Program-made: the position numbers and the translations under genes
Origin: an uncultured Clostridia bacterium
Lineage (GTDB): Bacteria > Bacillota > Clostridia > UBA1381
Length of the DNA: 6,310 nucleotides
Direction of reading: 5' to 3'
Assembly: GCA_944391255.1 (NCBI GenBank)
Contig: CALXSW010000197.1
Coordinates: forward strand, 1 to 6,310
In this document: positions 4,434 to 6,310 of the stretch, piece after piece
How positions within the stretch are numbered: position 1 is the first letter of the stretch
Layout: every line of letters begins with the position of its first letter
The notes under the pieces: model-generated
Seen by the model: only the letters and a program-made list of their open reading frames with translations
Told to the model about the DNA's origin: nothing
The model's database searches: none

Positions 4434-4871
4434 TCAGACTCCCTCGTTCTCTATTACCGCGAAGCTCATTTCGCCCTTAGCGGCTACCTTGCCGTCAACG
4501 AGAGCTTCAACGTTTGCCTTGCCCATGCCGTGGCGGTATGTGACCATTTCAGCGTTAAGCTCCAATGTGTCGCCCGGAACTACCTGCTTGCGGAATTTGA
4601 AGTTGTTTATTCCTGTGAACACGCCAAGCTTGCCCTTGTTTTCTTCCATACCGAGCAGCAGAACAGCGCCTACCTGCGCAAGAGCCTCGCAGATGAGAAC
4701 TCCCGGCATTATCGGATTACCCGGGAAATGTCCCTGGAAAAACGGCTCGTTTATAGTAACGTTCTTTATGCCCTTGATCTTCTTTCCGTCCTCTATCTCG
4801 ACGATCTTGTCAACGAGAAGAAATGGGTATCTGTGCGGCAAAATTCTCTGGATATCAATGTTTGTCATCAT
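4434..4871 (-). CDS. fabZ: 3-hydroxyacyl-[acyl-carrier-protein] dehydratase FabZ
   Basis: A 145-aa hot-dog-fold enzyme that dehydrates (3R)-hydroxyacyl-ACP to trans-2-enoyl-ACP in the cytosolic type II fatty acid elongation cycle. Signatures are ILPHRYPFLLVD (10-21), the catalytic histidine in FFQGHFPGNPIMPG (H48), and the catalytic acid in CEALAQVGA (E62). The length is normal for FabZ; FabA is longer, about 170 aa. The start is ATG 4871, with AAGGAG (4882-4887) 10 bases upstream; a second ATG at 4868 is adjacent and less well spaced. It lies 62 bases after mreB in the same direction with no strong terminator between, so the two are probably co-transcribed. The other fab genes are not in this window, so this is a stand-alone fabZ next to a cell-shape gene, a pairing also seen elsewhere in Bacillota (fabZ near mbl, as in B. 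subtilis ywpB-mbl, from recall). Confidence 0.96.
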   Translation of the reverse strand: MMTNIDIQRILPHRYPFLLVDKIVEIEDGKKIKGIKNVTINEPFFQGHFPGNPIMPGVLICEALAQVGAVLLLGMEENKGKLGVFTGINNFKFRKQVVPGDTLELNAEMVTYRHGMGKANVEALVDGKVAAKGEMSFAVIENEGV

Positions 4872-4905
4872 AATAGTTAATCTCCTTTTTTTGTTTGATA
4901 TATGA

Positions 4906-4925
4906 CTGCACGAAAAATCATGCAG
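4906..4925. other. Small hairpin in the mreB-fabZ gap
   Basis: CTGCA (4906-4910) and TGCAG (4921-4925) form a 5-bp stem that can extend by GA/TC across one mismatch, with an AAAA loop. No T tract follows on the - strand, so it is not a convincing terminator. It may be an attenuator or processing site, or chance. Confidence 0.3.
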
Positions 4926-4933
4926 GGAATTAC

Positions 4934-5959
4934 TTATTCGTGGATATATGCCTTTTTATGGAATATATGAGTAGGATCGGTCACAGTGTCTATCTGATCA
5001 AGCGCGTAGCCGGCTCCTTTTACGACACATTCAACTATATTGTCAGCCAATATGCATTTAACGCCTATGGCCTCTTCTATACGCTTGTCAAGTCCGAATA
5101 TCAGCGAGCCGCCGCCTGTGAGTATGACGCCGTCTCTTATTATATCAGCGTGAAGCTCCGGAGGTGTTTCCTCAAGCACCTCTTTTGCGCGCTCTATTAT
5201 ATTTATGACAAGCTCTTCAAATATCCCGTAAATATCATGTGATGATATTGTGACAAGCTTTGGAAGTCCTGTTATAGCGCTTATACCGAGCGCGTCGCAC
5301 AGCACTTCCTTATCGCGCTTTATAACGCAGCCTATAGTCTGTTTTATCTTTTCAGCCGTGCGCGGCCCTATATGGAGCTGCATTTCTTTTCTGACATACC
5401 TTACGATCTCTTCTGTAAATTCATCTCCGGCTATCTTCATCGATCTGCTGACAACTACTCCGCCAAGCGACATCACCGCTATATCTGTAGTGCCTCCGCC
5501 TATGTCTATTACCATAGTGCCGTGAGCGCGCGATATGTCAAATCCGGCGCCGAGCGCCGCGGCTACAGGCTCTTCTATAACGTATATATCCTTAGCTCCC
5601 ACCTCGCGCGCCGCGTCTATTACAGCGCGCTGTTCAACGTCCGTTACACCGGACGGAACGCACATCATTATGCGCGGACGTCCCGGAACTCTGTGAAGCA
5701 CCTTCTTTATAAGCCGGCGTATCATTTCCTGCGCGAGCGTGTAGTTTGAGATCACCCCGTCATGAAGAGGATGAACAGCCTGAATATTCGGAGGTGTCCT
5801 GCCGAGCATTTCAAGCGCTTCTGTTCCTACACCCATGACAACGTTAGTGTCGGTGTTTACGGCAATGACCGTAGGTTCATTCAGCACAATGCCCTTTCCC
5901 TTTATATAAACCAACATGGTTGTTGTTCCTAAATCTATACTTATATCATTACCAAACAT
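4934..5959 (-). CDS. mreB: Rod shape-determining protein, MreB/Mbl family
   Basis: A 341-aa bacterial actin of normal family length. It polymerises under the inner membrane and directs the elongasome for lateral wall synthesis. The ATP site is complete: phosphate-1 loop DLGTTT (9-14), connect region VIEEPVAAALGAG (127-139) with the catalytic-type glutamate, phosphate-2 loop DIGGGTTDIAV (152-162), and the adenosine motif LTGGGSLI (280-287). An N-terminal MFGNDISIDLG lacks a long amphipathic extension, as is usual in Bacillota. mreC and mreD do not follow and fabZ does, which resembles the mbl locus more than the mreBCD locus, so this may be the Mbl paralogue; sequence alone does not settle that here. 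The start is ATG 5959, with AGGAG (5971-5975) 11 bases upstream and a strong promoter beyond. Confidence 0.95.
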   Translation of the reverse strand: MFGNDISIDLGTTTMLVYIKGKGIVLNEPTVIAVNTDTNVVMGVGTEALEMLGRTPPNIQAVHPLHDGVISNYTLAQEMIRRLIKKVLHRVPGRPRIMMCVPSGVTDVEQRAVIDAAREVGAKDIYVIEEPVAAALGAGFDISRAHGTMVIDIGGGTTDIAVMSLGGVVVSRSMKIAGDEFTEEIVRYVRKEMQLHIGPRTAEKIKQTIGCVIKRDKEVLCDALGISAITGLPKLVTISSHDIYGIFEELVINIIERAKEVLEETPPELHADIIRDGVILTGGGSLIFGLDKRIEEAIGVKCILADNIVECVVKGAGYALDQIDTVTDPTHIFHKKAYIHE

Positions 5960-5997
5960 GTTTTGTTTTTCTCCTAACCTAAAAACCTCATAATAAT

Positions 5998-6026
5998 ATT
6001 ATACACTAAAATCACTCTTAACTCAA
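5998..6026 (-). promoter_or_regulatory. Sigma-A-type promoter of mreB-fabZ
   Basis: On the - strand, TTGAGT (6021-6026), a 17-base spacer, and a consensus TATAAT (5998-6003). The start site is expected near 5991, giving a leader of about 30 bases that contains the AGGAG of mreB. Confidence 0.85.
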
Positions 6027-6074
6027 TAGTTTTTTTAAGTTTTTTTTATTACTGTGGATTTTTTGACGGAGGTA

Positions 6075-6117
6075 TGATATAATGAGAGTTGACAGAGGAA
6101 TATTGCTTTTTTATATC
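6075..6117 (+). promoter_or_regulatory. Two overlapping + strand promoter candidates for the right-edge gene
   Basis: The first is an extended -10, TGATATAAT (6075-6083), without a good -35 at 17 bases. The second is TTGACA (6089-6094), a 17-base spacer, then TATATC (6112-6117). Both point rightward to the gene at 6159; the second would give a leader of about 35 bases. The region is strongly AT-rich and divergent from the mreB promoter. Confidence 0.6.
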
Positions 6118-6158
6118 GATCAATAAATTTGTGTGTTAATAAAAAGGGGGTATATAGA

Positions 6159-6310
6159 GTGAAAAGAAAGTACTTGATATTAGGATTTAAAATATTTTTA
6201 ACTTTACTGACTATTGCTGTAAGTCTTTATGCAGGTTTTATTTGGATGATAATGCTCGCATTAGCACGCTTTAATATAGTTTTGTCAGGCATAGTTTTTG
6301 CTGTTATTCC
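6159..6310 (+). CDS. N-terminus of an unidentified membrane protein (partial, cut by right edge)
   Basis: GTG 6159 follows AGGGGG (6145-6150) by 8 bases, with promoter candidates upstream. Fifty codons are visible. The start VKRKYLILGFK is basic, then residues ~12-36 (FLTLLTIAVSLYAGFIWMIMLALA) form a strong membrane segment, and from ~39 a second hydrophobic stretch (NIVLSGIVFAVI) begins. The positive N-terminus suggests it faces the cytoplasm. The visible part carries no family motif, so I give no function. Its coding sequence is more AT-rich than the housekeeping genes to the left. Confidence 0.65.
   Translation, partial: MKRKYLILGFKIFLTLLTIAVSLYAGFIWMIMLALARFNIVLSGIVFAVI

Noticed and set aside
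4365..4905. Long + strand open frames opposite fabZ (171 and 138 codons)
   Set aside because: They are antisense shadows of fabZ, which has all catalytic motifs, a ribosome binding site and normal length; the + frames have no recognisable domains.
5250..5749. + strand frames opposite mreB
   Set aside because: They are antisense to a fully conserved actin-fold gene; no start signals or motifs.
1..6310. CRISPR array, toxin-antitoxin, phage or defence system
   Set aside because: There are no regularly spaced direct repeats, no nuclease, integrase or toxin-like small gene pairs; the identifiable genes are housekeeping or spore coat.

Overview
The window looks like chromosome from an endospore-forming, clostridia-type Bacillota. 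The signs are a cotJ spore-coat operon, an RNase J end, an MreB/Mbl-type actin, a tRNA methyltransferase-rsmI pair, strong AAGGAGG-type ribosome binding sites and sigma-A-like promoters. I see no CRISPR array, integrase, transposase, rRNA or tRNA, and no defence or biosynthetic system. Most of the window is housekeeping, with a small patch of gene decay on the left.

Left part (1-1617). The 3' end of an RNase J gene runs in from the left edge on the + strand and closes with a clear terminator. A 69-codon reading frame follows that resembles only the tail of a carbohydrate-binding beta-sandwich domain and is probably a gene remnant. A perfect 20-bp hairpin separates it from a convergent gene on the - strand for a fumarylacetoacetate hydrolase (FAH) family enzyme, which has its own strong promoter.

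Sporulation patch (1486-2347, all - strand). In transcription order this holds a 42-aa cysteine-rich single-span microprotein with a terminator, a REP-like palindrome, then cotJA, cotJB and the first ~34 codons of cotJC. The three cotJ genes are tightly coupled by overlaps (8 bp, then 1 bp). cotJC, which normally encodes the manganese-catalase-like coat protein, is cut short: its frame runs into a second REP-like palindrome, which supplies the stop codon. This is the most interesting observation in the window.

Housekeeping block (2408-5959, all - strand). Read in transcription order: mreB/mbl (cell shape), fabZ (fatty acid elongation), a tandem hairpin terminator region, a tRNA1(Val)-type adenine N6-methyltransferase, rsmI (16S rRNA 2'-O-methylation, overlapping the previous gene by 23 bp), and a small protein of unknown function. 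The cell-envelope pair and the RNA-modification pair look like two transcription units.

Right edge (5960-6310). A divergent promoter region drives mreB leftward and, rightward, a membrane protein cut by the window end that I cannot identify.
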